A stretch of 24,422 nucleotides of DNA from a virus: positions 1-24,422 of the IMG/VR virus record IMGVR_UViG_3300042301_000093; one strand, given 5' to 3'. Each line of letters opens with the position of its first letter. Position 1 is the stretch's first letter. Below, in pieces: positions 11,628-20,804 of this stretch. The position numbers and the translations under genes were made by a program. Under the pieces are notes generated by a model. It was given only the letters and a program-made list of their open reading frames with translations. It ran no database searches and was not told the DNA's origin.

Positions 11628-13681
11628 TGATTAGTACCGAGATATACGTAGAAGAGCAGAAGATTGATCTATTGCAGGATATATCTACCGAGTTTACTTA
11701 TGCCATTGACGATGTAAGTGAGTTCGGTAGTCGCAATACTTCTTATAGTAAAACAATTAGCGTTCCAGGAACGGCAAACAATAACCTTGTATTTGGGTAC
11801 ATCTTTGAACTTAACAACGCTAACTTTACGGATAATACCTTACCAAACGTAGGGTATAACTTTAACGTAACTAAACAAGCGAACTGCAAAATTTTTATTG
11901 ATAAGGTGCAAATATTCAAAGGCACTTTACGAATATTGGAAATAGTTATTGACAAAGAAACTATTGAATACCAGTGTAGCGTTGTCGGGGAACTTGGTGG
12001 CTTTATTAATCAGTTAGGCAATAAGCGTTTGGAAGATTTAGATTTTAGTGCTTACAACCATACTTATAGCGTAGCCAATATTAGTGCGAGTTGGGATAAC
12101 GCAGGGGGTTCTGGCTATTACTATCCTTTGATTGATTACGGAAACGTAAGTACGGGAACATACGGAACACTTAAAAAGGACTTTCAATACACAACGTTTA
12201 GACCTGCTTTGTATGTAAAAGAGTATATGCAAAAGATATTTGCAGGAACAGATTATACTTTTAGTTGCCCGTTCTTTGATACTGCTTTATTCAAGCGTTT
12301 AATTATACCGCATAACCAAACAAACATAACAACGCTAAACAATACAAGCCTTAACGCAGCAGCCAAGCTAATAACAATAAACACAAACCTAAGTCCTTAT
12401 GTAGAATATACAATGGTTACCGCAGGTAGCTTTACACTTGACGGGTTAGGGCAGTTATTTACTTATGGAAGCGGTGTAACAATTACAACCGATATAAAGG
12501 TTTTATTAAGGGGCAACGTTACCTTTTACAATCCACCATTACCAAACTATTCTGTTATACTTAAAAAGAATAACATTGAAATAGGCAGACAAGATTTTGA
12601 TGCAAGTGTAAGTAACTTTATGAATTGCGAGTTCACTGTTAGCGGAGTAACCTTTGCTAATACTGACACAATGCAAGTTGAGATATTAGGAAACGGCATT
12701 ATCCTGGATATAACTTTAGGAGAAATAGGTGTTACTACAAGCACACCTACACAAGTGCAGGTAAACTTAGGAGAAACAATTAAGGTAAACGATACAATCC
12801 CAAAAGGTATATTTCAAACTGATTTCTTTTTAAGCATTGTTAAGATGTTTAATCTTTACGTCTATGAGAATAAGTTTAACGACAAGGAACTGGTTATTAG
12901 TCCGTATGTGGACTTTTATCCTGAAGTATCGGCTAATGCAGAAGATTGGACTAACAAAGTAGATAGAGCAAAACCTATAAGCATAAAGCCAATGAGCGAG
13001 ATTAACGCTCGTTACTATAACTACAAGTTTAAGGCTGACAATGATTTCTACGGAGAAAACTACCGCAAGAAGTACACCGAAGGCTATGGAGATTTTATTT
13101 ATGATACCGAGTTTGATTTTGTAAAAGAAACCGACACTTTAGAAGTTATATTTGCTGCATCTGTATTGTTTCAGCAAACAGGACAAGACAAAGTATTCCC
13201 TGCAATCTATAAGAAGTCAAATACAAATAGCGCAGAAGATAGAATGGATAGCATTATTCGTATAATGCAAACAAAGAAGATTACCGGTGTAGCAAGTTGG
13301 AATATTATGAACACAACTACTAACTTGGCTACTTATACAAGCTATGGTTACGCAGGACACTTAGATGACCCTATTAACCCTACTAATGACATTAACTTTG
13401 GCGCACCTAAAGAACTACAATTTAACCCTAATAGTTACCCAAGCACAAACGTATTTAATGCCTTTCATAGTCCTTACATTGCTGAAATAACAAGCAAGGA
13501 TAGTAAGCTATTAACGTGCTTTGGTTTATTGGATATTATAGACATTTTCAATTTAGATTTTAGTAAATATGTATTTATAGACGGGGTATTGTTTAGGCTT
13601 AATAAAGTCGAGAACTTTAACCCAATGGAATACAACACTACTAAATTATCATTCCTTAAAGTAATAGAAACTTCATACTAA
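11627..13681 (+). CDS. Large tail protein, probable hub or tail-tip component
   Basis: The 684-residue protein begins MISTEIYVEEQKIDLLQDIS and soon has EFGSRNTSYSKTISVPGT, a stretch I associate with large tail proteins of Bacteroidota phages. The N-terminal 140 residues alternate strands with ILEIVIDKETIEYQC. The middle is Thr/Asn-rich beta structure, and the last third contains FLSIVKMFNLYVYENKFNDK and PKELQFNPNSYP. No peptidase or lysozyme motif was seen. Size, beta content and place directly before the tape measure gene suggest a hub, tail-tip or distal tail assembly protein. Neighbouring junctions are one-base TAATG overlaps, so it is cotranscribed with the tape measure gene. Confidence 0.65.
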   Translation: MISTEIYVEEQKIDLLQDISTEFTYAIDDVSEFGSRNTSYSKTISVPGTANNNLVFGYIFELNNANFTDNTLPNVGYNFNVTKQANCKIFIDKVQIFKGTLRILEIVIDKETIEYQCSVVGELGGFINQLGNKRLEDLDFSAYNHTYSVANISASWDNAGGSGYYYPLIDYGNVSTGTYGTLKKDFQYTTFRPALYVKEYMQKIFAGTDYTFSCPFFDTALFKRLIIPHNQTNITTLNNTSLNAAAKLITINTNLSPYVEYTMVTAGSFTLDGLGQLFTYGSGVTITTDIKVLLRGNVTFYNPPLPNYSVILKKNNIEIGRQDFDASVSNFMNCEFTVSGVTFANTDTMQVEILGNGIILDITLGEIGVTTSTPTQVQVNLGETIKVNDTIPKGIFQTDFFLSIVKMFNLYVYENKFNDKELVISPYVDFYPEVSANAEDWTNKVDRAKPISIKPMSEINARYYNYKFKADNDFYGENYRKKYTEGYGDFIYDTEFDFVKETDTLEVIFAASVLFQQTGQDKVFPAIYKKSNTNSAEDRMDSIIRIMQTKKITGVASWNIMNTTTNLATYTSYGYAGHLDDPINPTNDINFGAPKELQFNPNSYPSTNVFNAFHSPYIAEITSKDSKLLTCFGLLDIIDIFNLDFSKYVFIDGVLFRLNKVENFNPMEYNTTKLSFLKVIETSY

Positions 13682-15423
13682 TGGCACAAGAGAACGTAGG
13701 TATAAATATAACAGTCGGCGGTAACCAAGACCAAGCTTTAGGCTCGTTAAAAGCGCAGCTAAGAGAAGCAACCGCTGAGGTAACAAAACTATCCGAGCAG
13801 TTTGGAGCAAGTAGCAAGGAAGCCGTAAACGCAGCAAAGAGGGCAGCCGAACTTAAAGACCAAATCGGAGATGCAAAGAGTTTAATTGATGCCTTCAATC
13901 CAGATGCTAAGTTCAAAGCCTTAACTGCATCGCTTAGTGGTGTAGCCGGTGGCTTTAGTGCTTTACAAGGTGCAACTGCTTTATTTGGTAAGGAGAACGA
14001 GGACTTGCAGAAAACTTTACTTAAAGTAAATTCTGCTATGGCTTTATCTCAAGGCTTACAAGCAGTAGGGGAAAGCATAGATAGTTTTAAGCAATTAGGT
14101 ACAGTTATTAAAACGCAGGTAGTAAGTGCATTCTCTACTTTAAGAGGGGCTTTAATCGCAACAGGTATTGGTGCTTTGGCAATCGGCATTGGTTTAGTAG
14201 CTGCTAACTTTGACAAAGTAAAGAAGGCGGTTTTAAATTTAGTGCCAGGACTTGCACAAGTTGGAACTTTCTTTAGCAATATCATTACAAAAGTTACGGA
14301 CTTTGTAGGTGTTACATCACAAGCAGAACGTGCTTTGGCTTCTTTAGAGAAAACAACAAAGCGTGGTAACGAAGGTATTGAGGCAAGAATTAAAGTGCTT
14401 ACTGCACAAGGTGGAAAGGAGAAGGAAATATACGAATTATCTAAACAACAAGGAGAAGCAGAACTTAACTTTTTAAGGGCAAAGCTAAAAACTAAAGAAG
14501 GGCTAACTGATGAGGAACTTAAGAAGTTTAGAGGTTTAAAAACCGAACAAGCCGTTTTAGATGCCCAGGAACAAAAGCGTATTAATGACGGATTGAAAGA
14601 TGCTGCTAAAGCTTCTGATGATGCAAGTAAAGAAGCTGCGGCAAAACGTAAGGCAGAAAACGATAAGAAATTAGCAGAAGATAAACAATTTTCTCAGGAC
14701 TTATTAAAAAACCAACAAGATAGAAGGAAGCTATTACAACAAGACAACTTAGTAAGCCAAAAGCAAGTTGCACAAGACGAAAAAGATGCAAAGGATAAAG
14801 CTAAAAAAGAGCAAGAAGCGTTAGATAATGAAAGGATAGCAGGTCAAATGAAGGTTATGTCCGTAACGACTAACTATGCTTTACAAGGTATACAAACGCA
14901 ACAAAATGCAGCAAATACCGAAAAGCAAATTGAAAAGCAAAAAACTGATGATAAGCTAAAAGAACTTGAATTACAAAAGCAAGGGGCTATGGCAGCCCTT
15001 GATGCCGTTGCAGGTCTTATAGACCAAAATAGCGTTGCAGGAAAAGCTATTGCAGTTGCTAAAGCGGTTATGTCTACTTATGAAGGTGCGACCAAAGCTT
15101 TAGGTGCTTATCCCCCACCATTCGGAGCGATTGCAGCAGCAGCCACAGTTGCAGCAGGATTGGTAAATGTTAAAAAGATTATTAGCACTAACATACCTTC
15201 TGCAAAGGGAACTGGTAATGTAGGGGGTGGAGCAACTGCACCGAGTATAAGTTCGGCAGCACCAATAACACCACCACAACCACAAGCGGCAACTACAAAC
15301 CTAAGTAACCAAACAATTAACGCAATAGGCAACCAAGCCGTAAGGGCTTACGTTGTTGAGAACGATGTAACAAGTAACCAACAAAGGATTGCAGCTATTC
15401 AGCAAAGAGCAAGATTTGGTTAA
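13681..15423 (+). CDS. Tape measure protein
   Basis: In this 580-residue protein the N-terminus is helical with GSLKAQLREATAEVTKLSEQ. Alanine- and glycine-rich segments follow, including a hydrophobic helix GALIATGIGALAIGIGLVAA near residues 155-180. A long Lys/Glu/Gln coiled coil occupies about 225-430 (KRKAENDKKLAEDKQFSQD and similar). A second hydrophobic Ala-rich part (FGAIAAAATVAAGLVNVKKI) precedes a Pro/Thr-rich linker. The end RAYVVENDVTSNQQRIAAIQ resembles the C-terminus of Bacteroidota tape measure proteins. At about 0.15 nm per residue it would set a tail of roughly 85-90 nm, short for a siphophage. It lies downstream of the chaperone-like gene, as expected. Confidence 0.85.
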   Translation: MAQENVGINITVGGNQDQALGSLKAQLREATAEVTKLSEQFGASSKEAVNAAKRAAELKDQIGDAKSLIDAFNPDAKFKALTASLSGVAGGFSALQGATALFGKENEDLQKTLLKVNSAMALSQGLQAVGESIDSFKQLGTVIKTQVVSAFSTLRGALIATGIGALAIGIGLVAANFDKVKKAVLNLVPGLAQVGTFFSNIITKVTDFVGVTSQAERALASLEKTTKRGNEGIEARIKVLTAQGGKEKEIYELSKQQGEAELNFLRAKLKTKEGLTDEELKKFRGLKTEQAVLDAQEQKRINDGLKDAAKASDDASKEAAAKRKAENDKKLAEDKQFSQDLLKNQQDRRKLLQQDNLVSQKQVAQDEKDAKDKAKKEQEALDNERIAGQMKVMSVTTNYALQGIQTQQNAANTEKQIEKQKTDDKLKELELQKQGAMAALDAVAGLIDQNSVAGKAIAVAKAVMSTYEGATKALGAYPPPFGAIAAAATVAAGLVNVKKIISTNIPSAKGTGNVGGGATAPSISSAAPITPPQPQAATTNLSNQTINAIGNQAVRAYVVENDVTSNQQRIAAIQQRARFG

Positions 15424-15458
15424 ATGATAACAATTTAAAACCCTTAATATTTAAGATT

Positions 15459-16043
15459 ATGGACTTACCTGTTTATTTATTAGACATTAGCGAGGATATG
15501 AATGACGATGCCGAGGTGGATTATGTGGCACTCGTAGACAGACCTGCTATTCAAAAGAATTGGAATGCCTTTAAAAACCAACAACGATTTGAAGTGGTTA
15601 GCGAAGATAAGCGTATTATTTCTGGACCTCTTATGCTTGCTGATGTACCTATTTTTCGCAGTGATGCTACTTACGGGGATTATTATGTGGTCTTTAGTAA
15701 AGATACTATTTTTAAGATTGCGCAAAAGTTTTTCAAAAGAGGCTATCAGTCAAACGTAAACTTGATGCACTCTCCTGAACAACAAGTAGAAGGGGTTACT
15801 ATGTTTGAAAGCTTTATTACAGACGAAAGCCGTGGCATACAACCAATGAAGGGTTTTGAAGATGCGCCTGACGGCTCGTGGTTTGGTTCGTTCAAAGTAG
15901 ATAACGAAGGTGTGTGGAACGATGTTAAAGAGGGCAAATTCAAAGGCTTTAGTGTAGAAGGGTTATTTACCTATAAGACAAAGCCAAGCAAAGAACAAGA
16001 ACTTATGAATGCAATAAAGGAAATATTGCAACGAGTTAAATGA
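15459..16043 (+). CDS. Prohead protease, XkdF-like
   Basis: The 194-residue protein begins MDLPVYLLDISEDMNDDAEV and has ALVDRPAIQKNWNAF, an N-terminal signature shared with XkdF-like (S78-type) head maturation proteases. His104 in NLMHSPEQ and Ser165 in FKGFSVEG are the likely catalytic pair. The order of strands and the DGSWFGSFKV segment fit the herpesvirus-assemblin fold. It would cleave scaffold and capsid N-termini in the prohead. It sits directly before the scaffold-like and capsid genes. An AATATTTA box ends five bases before its ATG, but no convincing -33 element is seen. Confidence 0.85.
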   Translation: MDLPVYLLDISEDMNDDAEVDYVALVDRPAIQKNWNAFKNQQRFEVVSEDKRIISGPLMLADVPIFRSDATYGDYYVVFSKDTIFKIAQKFFKRGYQSNVNLMHSPEQQVEGVTMFESFITDESRGIQPMKGFEDAPDGSWFGSFKVDNEGVWNDVKEGKFKGFSVEGLFTYKTKPSKEQELMNAIKEILQRVK

Positions 16044-16079
16044 TAAACAAAATCTTTTATTAATATTTAAACAAAAAGA

Positions 16080-16670
16080 ATGATGAACGCAAAAGATGCA
16101 ATTATGCAAATTAGGGCTTTATTCGAAGATATGCCACAAGTAGAAGCACCTGCTCCTATTGAAGCACCTATCGAGGAAGTACCAGTTACATTTGCTGAGT
16201 ATAGCCTTATGGACGGAACAAAGGTTATGGTTAGCGAACTTGCTATCGGTGGAGAAGTTACATTGGCTGACGGAACACCTGCTCCAATGGGCGAACACCA
16301 ATTAGCAGACGGCACTAAAATCGTATTAGACGAAGCCGCTAAAATCTTATCTATTGAAACTCCAGAAGCAGAAGCTAAAGAAGCTGACGAAACACCTGCT
16401 GAAATGGGAAAGAAGATGGACGAGAAAATGGCTGACGAAATCGCAAACTTAGTAGCTGAAAACGAAGGTCTTAAAACACAAGTAGCACAATTAGAGGCAA
16501 AAGTTAAGAATGGCTTTAGTCAAGTAGCTGAATTAATAGAAGCACTTACTAAGACACCTAACGCTGAACCTATTGCGCAACCAAAACAAAACTTTGGTTC
16601 TAACGTAACAACTCACTCAATGAAGTACGATAGAATTGAGAAATTTAGAAACGCTTTATTAAACAAATAA
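16080..16670 (+). CDS. Capsid scaffold protein
   Basis: The 196-residue protein starts with two consecutive Met codons, so the true start may be 16080 or 16083. The sequence is acidic: a Pro/Glu/Ala-rich N-terminus (VEAPAPIEAPIEEVPV), two short beta repeats with LADGT (TLADGTPAPMGEHQLADGTK), a Glu/Lys linker, then a coiled coil around residues 120-160 (VAENEGLKTQVAQLEAKV) and a basic end (YDRIEKFRNALLNK). Acidic, coiled-coil proteins between protease and capsid genes are typical internal scaffolds that bind the capsid protein by a basic C-terminus. No enzymatic motif is present. Confidence 0.8.
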   Translation: MMNAKDAIMQIRALFEDMPQVEAPAPIEAPIEEVPVTFAEYSLMDGTKVMVSELAIGGEVTLADGTPAPMGEHQLADGTKIVLDEAAKILSIETPEAEAKEADETPAEMGKKMDEKMADEIANLVAENEGLKTQVAQLEAKVKNGFSQVAELIEALTKTPNAEPIAQPKQNFGSNVTTHSMKYDRIEKFRNALLNK

Positions 16671-16682
16671 AAATAAAATAAA

Positions 16683-17636
16683 ATGGGATTTGATGTATCT
16701 GCATTAGCAAACTATACAAAAGAAAACGAAGCATTACTTGTTACTTCTTCTGTATTAGGTTCAAAAACTGCGTCTCTTATTAAGAGCGCTGGTAACGTTA
16801 TGGTTGGCGTGAAGTCAAGCGAAAAAATCAACATTATGCAAACTGATGCTATCTTCCAAGATGGTGCTTCTTGCGGTTTTAACGCTTCTGGTTCTACAAC
16901 TTTTACTCAACGTACTGTAACTCCAGGTAAAATTAAAGTAAACGAAGCTCTTTGCCCTAAAGATTTAGAAGCTAAGTATCTTCAGAAGGCTTTACCTACT
17001 GGTTCTTATTATGACTCTATTCCTTTTGAGCAAGAATATTCTGAAAAGAAAGCTAAAACTATTGCTGCTCAATTAGAAACTGCGCTATGGACTGGCGACA
17101 CTTCAAGTGTTAATGTTAACCTTAACCGCTTCGATGGTCTTGTAAAATTAATCGGCGCTGCTTCAGGTGTTGTAGCTGCAAACGCTTCTACTTATATTTC
17201 TGGCGCTCCTTTAAGTTCTATCACTGCTGCAAACGTAATCTCTATCTTTGATGGTGTTTACCAAGCAATCCCTGCACAAGTTGTAGCTGCTGATGATATG
17301 ACTATCTTCTGCGGTCAAGATTTATTCAGAACTTATACTGTTGCTCTTAAAAATAGCGGTTCTTTCAATTACCAAATTGATGTAAAAGCTGATAGCGAAT
17401 TTGTATTACCAGGTACTACAATCAAAGTTATTGCAGTTGCAGGTCTTAACGGAACTAACAAAGTTTACGCTATGCGTTTAAGCAACTTGTTCTTAGGTAC
17501 TGACTTATTAAACGAGGAAGAGAAGTTTGAAATCTTCTATGCAAAAGAAGCAGATCAAGTACGTTTCGTATCTGAGTTCAAAATGGGTGTAAACATTGCC
17601 TTCCCTGACGAAGTAGTGAAGTTTATCCTTGCATAA
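16683..17636 (+). CDS. Major capsid protein
   Basis: The 317-residue protein lies 12 bases after the scaffold gene, as expected for a major capsid protein. It has an extended N-terminus (FDVSALANYTKENEALLV), then IKVNEALCPKDLEAKYL, a long central helix region (FEQEYSEKKAKTIAAQLETA), a loop domain and a compact C-terminal part (EKFEIFYAKEADQVRFVSEF). This layout fits an HK97-fold capsid protein of the type found in Bacteroidota siphophages. Codon choice changes sharply here: GCT, TCT, GGT, GTT and CTT are favoured compared with neighbouring genes, a sign of very high expression. A strong terminator follows the stop. Confidence 0.85.
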   Translation: MGFDVSALANYTKENEALLVTSSVLGSKTASLIKSAGNVMVGVKSSEKINIMQTDAIFQDGASCGFNASGSTTFTQRTVTPGKIKVNEALCPKDLEAKYLQKALPTGSYYDSIPFEQEYSEKKAKTIAAQLETALWTGDTSSVNVNLNRFDGLVKLIGAASGVVAANASTYISGAPLSSITAANVISIFDGVYQAIPAQVVAADDMTIFCGQDLFRTYTVALKNSGSFNYQIDVKADSEFVLPGTTIKVIAVAGLNGTNKVYAMRLSNLFLGTDLLNEEEKFEIFYAKEADQVRFVSEFKMGVNIAFPDEVVKFILA

Positions 17637-17642
17637 TTTATA

Positions 17643-17672
17643 GGGGGATTGAAATATATCCCCCATTTTTTT
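17643..17672 (+). terminator. Strong rho-independent terminator
   Basis: GGGGGAT (17643-17649) pairs with ATCCCCC (17658-17664) around the loop TGAAATAT, followed by seven T after one A. It starts 6 bases after the capsid gene stop. The loop equals that of the terminator at 7166. Confidence 0.9.
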
Positions 17673-17695
17673 CAAACTAATTTAATTCAATAACA

Positions 17696-18217
17696 ATGGC
17701 TTGTGCTTTAACTCAAAATTATACCTTAGATTGTAAAGACAGTTTAGGTGGAATTACTGAGGTTTATTTTATGGCAGCAGCAGATGTTACCTCAACTACC
17801 GAAGCAAGTGGTGTTATTACCGCTTTAGTAAAGGCAGCAGGTAAGAAGTTCTTTAAGTACGAACTTGTAAAAGGCACTTCTCAATTAGTTGAGAATGTTA
17901 ATGCAAACGTACAAAATGGTACTATCTTTTACGCTCCAGAATTAACCATAGTATTAAACAAATTACAAGCGAACACAAGGAACGAAATCTTGTTGTTGGC
18001 TCAAAACACTTTAGTATCAGTTGCCAAAGATAACAATGGCAAATATTGGTACTTAGGAAAAACAAGAGGCTTAGACCTTACCGCAGGAAGCGCAGGTACA
18101 GGTACGGCAGAAGGCGACAGAAGTGGTTACACTTTAACCTTCACAGGTGCGGAAGCTGCCCTTGCTCCAGAAGTTAACTCTACTGTTGCAGGTCAATTAA
18201 CTACCGCAGGTTCTTAG
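17696..18217 (+). CDS. Probable major tail (tube) protein
   Basis: The 173-residue protein begins MACALTQNYTLDCKDSLGGI and is rich in small residues and beta-type segments (TEVYFMAAADV, FKYELVKGTS, YWYLGKTRGLDLTAG). It ends with EGDRSGYTLTFTGAEAALAP and a Thr/Ala-rich tail. 'GxGLDL..GxGTAxGDRSGYxLTFTGxE' segments occur in proteins I associate with the tube of Bacteroidota phage tails. It stands alone between two strong terminators, implying abundant, separately tuned expression like that of the capsid gene. A head decoration or other abundant structural role is possible. Confidence 0.6.
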   Translation: MACALTQNYTLDCKDSLGGITEVYFMAAADVTSTTEASGVITALVKAAGKKFFKYELVKGTSQLVENVNANVQNGTIFYAPELTIVLNKLQANTRNEILLLAQNTLVSVAKDNNGKYWYLGKTRGLDLTAGSAGTGTAEGDRSGYTLTFTGAEAALAPEVNSTVAGQLTTAGS

Positions 18218-18242
18218 GTTGTTTTGGTTTTGTATATAGATG

Positions 18243-18272
18243 CCCCTGGACTTAATTGTTCGGGGGTTTTTT
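18243..18272 (+). terminator. Rho-independent terminator
   Basis: CCCCTGGAC (18243-18251) pairs along nine bases, two of them G-T, with GTTCGGGGG (18258-18266) around TTAATT, followed by six T. It lies 26 bases after the preceding stop and just upstream of a promoter candidate. Confidence 0.85.
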
Positions 18273-18274
18273 AT

Positions 18275-18304
18275 TTTGCAAACAATCGTGATAGTTTATA
18301 TTTA
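18275..18304 (+). promoter_or_regulatory. Promoter candidate TTTG-N18-TATATTTA, leaderless GTG gene
   Basis: TTTG (18275-18278) and TATATTTA (18297-18304) are separated by 18 bases. The box differs from TAnnTTTG in the last base. Five bases lie between it and the GTG start at 18310, exactly as at 9757-9772. Transcription would begin at or near the start codon. Confidence 0.5.
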
Positions 18305-18309
18305 TAGTT

Positions 18310-18684
18310 GTGATAAGATTAACTAAGGGGCAAACCCAAAACATAATACTTACCTTGACTGAGAAGCAGCTTTTAACAAGTCCTAACTATCTATTTATTT
18401 TTGAGAATAGATCAACAAATACGGATATCAAATTTGTTAAGCTAAACAATACGGATATTAGTGCTTACAAGGAAAGGTACAACGAGTTCACTATTGTAGT
18501 TAATAGCTACTTTAATACCTCTTTAAACGGGCAATACACCTACACAATTTACGAGCAAACAAGTACTACCAACACAGACCCGACAGGCTTAAACCTGCTT
18601 GAAAGCGGCATTATGGAACTCGAGGGTACAACTATATCATTTACGGAATACGAAACAACAAGCACATTCACAATTAGACAATAA
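18310..18684 (+). CDS. Conserved phage structural-type protein, 124 residues
   Basis: The start is GTG at 18310, directly after the promoter candidate. The protein begins MIRLTKGQTQNIILTLTEKQ and is beta-rich: PNYLFIFENRSTNTDIKFV, YNEFTIVVNSYF and GQYTYTIYEQTS. The end is GIMELEGTTISFTEYETTST. It looks like a single immunoglobulin-like or beta-sandwich domain. Similar proteins are found in Bacteroidota phages near capsid and portal genes but have no assigned role as far as I know. The stop overlaps the portal gene by one base (TAATG), so it is coexpressed with the portal. Confidence 0.6.
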   Translation: MIRLTKGQTQNIILTLTEKQLLTSPNYLFIFENRSTNTDIKFVKLNNTDISAYKERYNEFTIVVNSYFNTSLNGQYTYTIYEQTSTTNTDPTGLNLLESGIMELEGTTISFTEYETTSTFTIRQ

Positions 18685-20801
18685 TGGAAATACAAGTATT
18701 GACATTTGCGGAAGCAAAGCAACCGGAATATAAAGAGAAAAAAGGCGAAGGGTATATGCAGTATGGTCAAAACAATGACTATCCGCAATACCTATTAGAC
18801 CTATTTAACAAATCTGCAAAGCACAATGCTATCATTAGAGGCAAGGTAAACTACATTGTCGGAAATGGTTGGGCAGGAGAACAAGCGATTGTTCAAAAGG
18901 TTAATAGAGATGAGACCCTTAATGACCTAACTAAAAAAGTTGCTTTAGATTTAGAACTATTTGGCGGTGCTTATATCCAAGTTATTTGGAGTGTAATGGG
19001 CGGTCAAGTAGCGGAGTTATGGCATTGTGATTATACAAAGATTAGAACCAATAAAGACAATACTCAGTTTTGGTATAAAGAAGATTGGAAGGCTACACGC
19101 AACCAAGAAAAAGCTGAGATTTACAATGCGTTTAACCCTGCTAACCCACAAGGTGTGCAGATACTTTATGTAAAGGAGTATCGCCCAGGAATGAACGTTT
19201 ATAGCCTTCCTGGTTATTTTGGTGCGCTTAACTATATCGAAAGTGATGTCGAAGTTAGTAAGCACGTTTTGGGTAATGCTCAAACAGGGTTTTCTGCAAG
19301 TAAACTTATTACCTTACCAAACGGAGAGCCAAGCCCTGACGAGAAAAGAGCGGTTAGCAGACAGTTCGACAATATGTATACGGGTGCAGACGGCAAGAAG
19401 TATTTACTTGCTTTTGTAAACGATGCAACTCGTAAGCCTATTGTTGATGACTTAGGCGCAAGTGATTTAACCAAAGAGGACTTCAGCCGTGTAGACGAGT
19501 TAATACAAACTAACATATTTAGCGGACATCAAATTACAAGTCCTGACTTATTCGGTATTGCTACTCCTGGTCAGTTAGGCAACCGCCAACAGATGCGTGA
19601 TAGCTACGAAATATTTAACAATACTTATGTACGCTATAAGCAGATGCAACTTGAGGGAGTGTTTAATATGCTTGGTCAATATGCAGGTTTAACAGTTGAA
19701 TTAAAGATTATTCCTACCGACCCTATTGGAATTGAGTTTAGTGAGAATGTTCTTATTCAAAATATGAGTAAGGATGAGATTAGAGAAATGTTAAACTTAC
19801 CGCCATTAGAAGTTGATGCAAGTAACGAAGCACAAAGAGTTACAGATGGTATCGCTGCATTAAGTCCATTGGTTGCTAACAAGGTGTTAGAGTCAATGAC
19901 TAAGAATGAAATTAGAGCCTTAGTGGCATTAAAGCCTACAATCGATGGCGATGTTATTTCTTCTACTATTACAACAGAAGAACCAATGTCAGCTGAGACA
20001 AGCGTAAACGAACACATAAAAGGTCTTAAGGGTAGAGAGTGGCAGAATATGCAACGCATCATTAGAGATTTTAACAAGGGTAAAATAACAAGGGAACAAG
20101 CAAGTTCTATGTTAAAAGGCGGATATGCTTTAAGTGATGAAGAGGTTGCTACTTGGTTAGGTGCTGAGGAATTAGAATTTAACGAAGCTGATTTTCAAGT
20201 TTTCTTTGAGTTCGGAGAAGATAGAAGTGCTTACGAAGTATTTAAAAGCAAAGCAAGATTTAACGATGATGCGGACTTTGAAATGTTTGCCGATGTATCG
20301 CAGTTACAATCTAATATTTTAGATTTAATTGTTAAAGACAAGCGTATTACTCCAGAGGTAATTGCTGACACTTTAAAAGAAGATGTAGGTGCGGTTAAGC
20401 GTGTTATTGATTTATTAATTGAGAAGGGGTTTATTAAGACAAACGAAATAAAGCAAGGTAAAGGGATTGATAGTAACGTTATTATCGAAAGGAAACTTAC
20501 TGCTCCTATTGGGCAGATTGTTGAAGCTATAAAGCCTCAAACTACTCAAATATTAATTCGTTATTCTTACGAGTGGAAAGCAGGTTTTAACGATGGCGAT
20601 TTAGATACAAGTAGACCTTTTTGCAAGTACTTAGTAACCGCTAACAAGTTTTATAGCCGTAGCGAAATAGAAATGATGAGTGCAAGGCTTGGCTATTCTG
20701 TATGGGATAGACGAGGGGGTTGGTATACTAAGCCAGGAACAAACACACATTCTCCAAGTTGCAGACACGAGTGGAAGTCAAACATAGTTAAAAGAAAATA
20801 A
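18684..20801 (+). CDS. Portal protein with extended C-terminus (winged helix and MuF-like end)
   Basis: Residues about 1-400 of this 705-residue protein resemble HK97-type portals: NNDYPQYLLDLFNKSAKHNA near the start, VALDLELFGGAYIQVIW, then HVLGNAQTGFSASKLI, FGIATPGQLGNRQQMRDSYE and IREMLNLPPLE. Residues about 445-497 (GREWQNMQRIIRDFNKGKIT, then YALSDEEVATWLG) are of a type often seen after portal domains. Residues about 541-590 form a winged-helix-like segment (ILDLIVKDKRITPEVIADTL, VKRVIDLLIEKGF). The last 80 residues contain TSRPFCKYL, GGWYTKPGT and CRHEW (Cys693, His695), as in MuF-like minor head proteins. The portal ring would form the DNA entry channel. Confidence 0.85.
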   Translation: MEIQVLTFAEAKQPEYKEKKGEGYMQYGQNNDYPQYLLDLFNKSAKHNAIIRGKVNYIVGNGWAGEQAIVQKVNRDETLNDLTKKVALDLELFGGAYIQVIWSVMGGQVAELWHCDYTKIRTNKDNTQFWYKEDWKATRNQEKAEIYNAFNPANPQGVQILYVKEYRPGMNVYSLPGYFGALNYIESDVEVSKHVLGNAQTGFSASKLITLPNGEPSPDEKRAVSRQFDNMYTGADGKKYLLAFVNDATRKPIVDDLGASDLTKEDFSRVDELIQTNIFSGHQITSPDLFGIATPGQLGNRQQMRDSYEIFNNTYVRYKQMQLEGVFNMLGQYAGLTVELKIIPTDPIGIEFSENVLIQNMSKDEIREMLNLPPLEVDASNEAQRVTDGIAALSPLVANKVLESMTKNEIRALVALKPTIDGDVISSTITTEEPMSAETSVNEHIKGLKGREWQNMQRIIRDFNKGKITREQASSMLKGGYALSDEEVATWLGAEELEFNEADFQVFFEFGEDRSAYEVFKSKARFNDDADFEMFADVSQLQSNILDLIVKDKRITPEVIADTLKEDVGAVKRVIDLLIEKGFIKTNEIKQGKGIDSNVIIERKLTAPIGQIVEAIKPQTTQILIRYSYEWKAGFNDGDLDTSRPFCKYLVTANKFYSRSEIEMMSARLGYSVWDRRGGWYTKPGTNTHSPSCRHEWKSNIVKRK

Positions 20802-20804
20802 GAA

